39,687 nt of DNA, from positions 1 through 39,687 of the forward strand of contig CADAGD010000009.1 in NCBI GenBank assembly GCA_902787375.1, written 5' to 3'. Source of the DNA: an uncultured Eubacteriales bacterium. Its GTDB lineage: Bacteria; Bacillota; Clostridia; Christensenellales; CAG-138. The notes under the pieces were generated by a model. It searched no databases. It had not been told where the DNA came from and saw only the letters and a list, made by a program, of their open reading frames with translations. Shown here one piece after another: positions 39,463 to 39,687 of this stretch. Positions within the stretch are counted from its first letter, which is position 1. Each line of letters begins with the position of its first letter. The position numbers and the translations under genes were made by a program.

Positions 39463-39504
39463 AGCCGCTCAGACGTTGACCGTCGGGAAAATGTCTGAGC
39501 GGCT
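39463..39504 (+). terminator. Hairpin terminator of the hflX operon
   Basis: AGCCGCTCAGAC (39463-39474), 18-base loop, GTCTGAGCGGCT (39493-39504): a perfect 12-bp stem, followed by TGTAATTATATAT, an AT-rich but T-poor tail. Confidence 0.6.
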
Positions 39505-39528
39505 TGTAATTATATATCAAAAAAGTTC

Positions 39529-39557
39529 TTGACAAACAAGGTCTATAGTGCTAAACT
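39529..39557 (+). promoter_or_regulatory. Promoter with dyad, probably BlaI-type autoregulated
   Basis: TTGACA (39529-39534), 17-base spacer, TAAACT (39552-39557). A dyad TATAGT-GCTAA-ACTACA (about 39544-39560; 5 of 6 bases symmetric) overlaps the -10. BlaI/MecI repressors bind such dyads over their own promoters, so this is a likely operator. Confidence 0.6.
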
Positions 39558-39604
39558 ACATTCAGGATTTATAAATCTAAACCTCATGAAGGGAGAATTG
39601 ATTG

Positions 39605-39687
39605 ATGGAAGATAAACTGCTTTGCGAAAGCGATTATCGTTTCATGGATGTTATATGGCGGCATGAGCCGGTCGGCTCGACGGAGCT
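39605..39687 (+). CDS. BlaI/MecI/CopY-type transcriptional repressor, partial (3' end off the window)
   Basis: Only 27 complete codons are seen: MEDKLLCESDYRFMDVIWRH and EPVGSTE, with the next codon cut. The pattern (acidic start, then a helix with the MDVIW core and a short helix after EPVG) matches the first winged-helix segments of penicillinase-repressor proteins, as in VMKVIW...P in that family. GGGAG is nine bases upstream. Such repressors usually control a membrane sensor protease gene next to them, which would lie beyond the window. Confidence 0.7.
   Translation, partial: MEDKLLCESDYRFMDVIWRHEPVGSTE

Overview
The window looks like a chromosomal segment from a Gram-positive, endospore-forming anaerobe of the Clostridia, probably an uncultured gut Oscillospirales or Christensenellales relative (lineage is inference). 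The evidence is spoIVA, a pyruvate phosphate dikinase, a clostridial-type HflX with an N-terminal extension, SigA-like promoters of the TTGACA-N17-TATAAT type, strong GGAGG ribosome binding sites, and a cohesin/dockerin pair. No rRNA, tRNA, CRISPR array, intact transposon or prophage was seen.

Layout. 1-273: 3' part of a metallo-beta-lactamase-fold gene running off the left edge. 274-824: gene-free, with a hairpin, three 11-bp-spaced repeats and a terminator; possibly the scar of an integrated element. 825-3001: an accessory trio (TetR regulator, SAM methyltransferase, EamA permease) with a 12-bp inverted operator-like repeat. 3089-3936: rplM-rpsI with a strong promoter. 4177-6680: second TetR regulator, a D-2-hydroxyacid dehydrogenase and a TIGR01440/YwlG-type protein. 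6811-8168: ECF sigma factor with a membrane partner. 8390-13534: a tight six-gene minus-strand operon that is the most unusual part of the window. 13680-15714: lipoprotein, alpha/beta hydrolase, zinc-ribbon membrane protein. 15831-19878: radical SAM protein, DUF2344 protein and RNase G. 20032-21177: a penicillin-binding-protein-like pseudoenzyme. 21187-25316: yicC-gmk-rpoZ-priA. 25463-28098: DUF512 protein and der. 28238-29722: spoIVA. 29968-32595: ppdK. 32785-33672: YitT-family protein. 33741-34448: GNAT protein. 34556-39439: AGCS symporter, hflX, dTMP-kinase-like protein, glycerophosphodiester phosphodiesterase and a small unknown. 39605-end: start of a BlaI/MecI-type repressor.

The operon at 13534-8390 encodes, in order: a secreted, membrane-anchored cohesin-domain protein; a secreted thioredoxin-fold protein with a C-terminal dockerin whose CXXC is missing; a lipoprotein TlpA-type thioredoxin with intact WCGPC on a long Pro/Thr linker; a 51-residue membrane protein ending in CMEC; a NapH-like polytopic iron-sulfur protein with two 4Fe-4S ferredoxin motifs; and a surface protein with a sorting-like tail. 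I infer a trans-membrane electron relay (iron-sulfur protein to small CXXC protein to TlpA) supporting a cohesin-dockerin-held thioredoxin-fold complex outside the cell. The parts are recognisable families, but this combination is the best candidate for an undescribed system.

Two other notable proteins are a DacA-like protein whose three catalytic motifs are all altered, and an HflX whose N-terminal domain carries a complete RadC/JAMM-type metal-binding motif.
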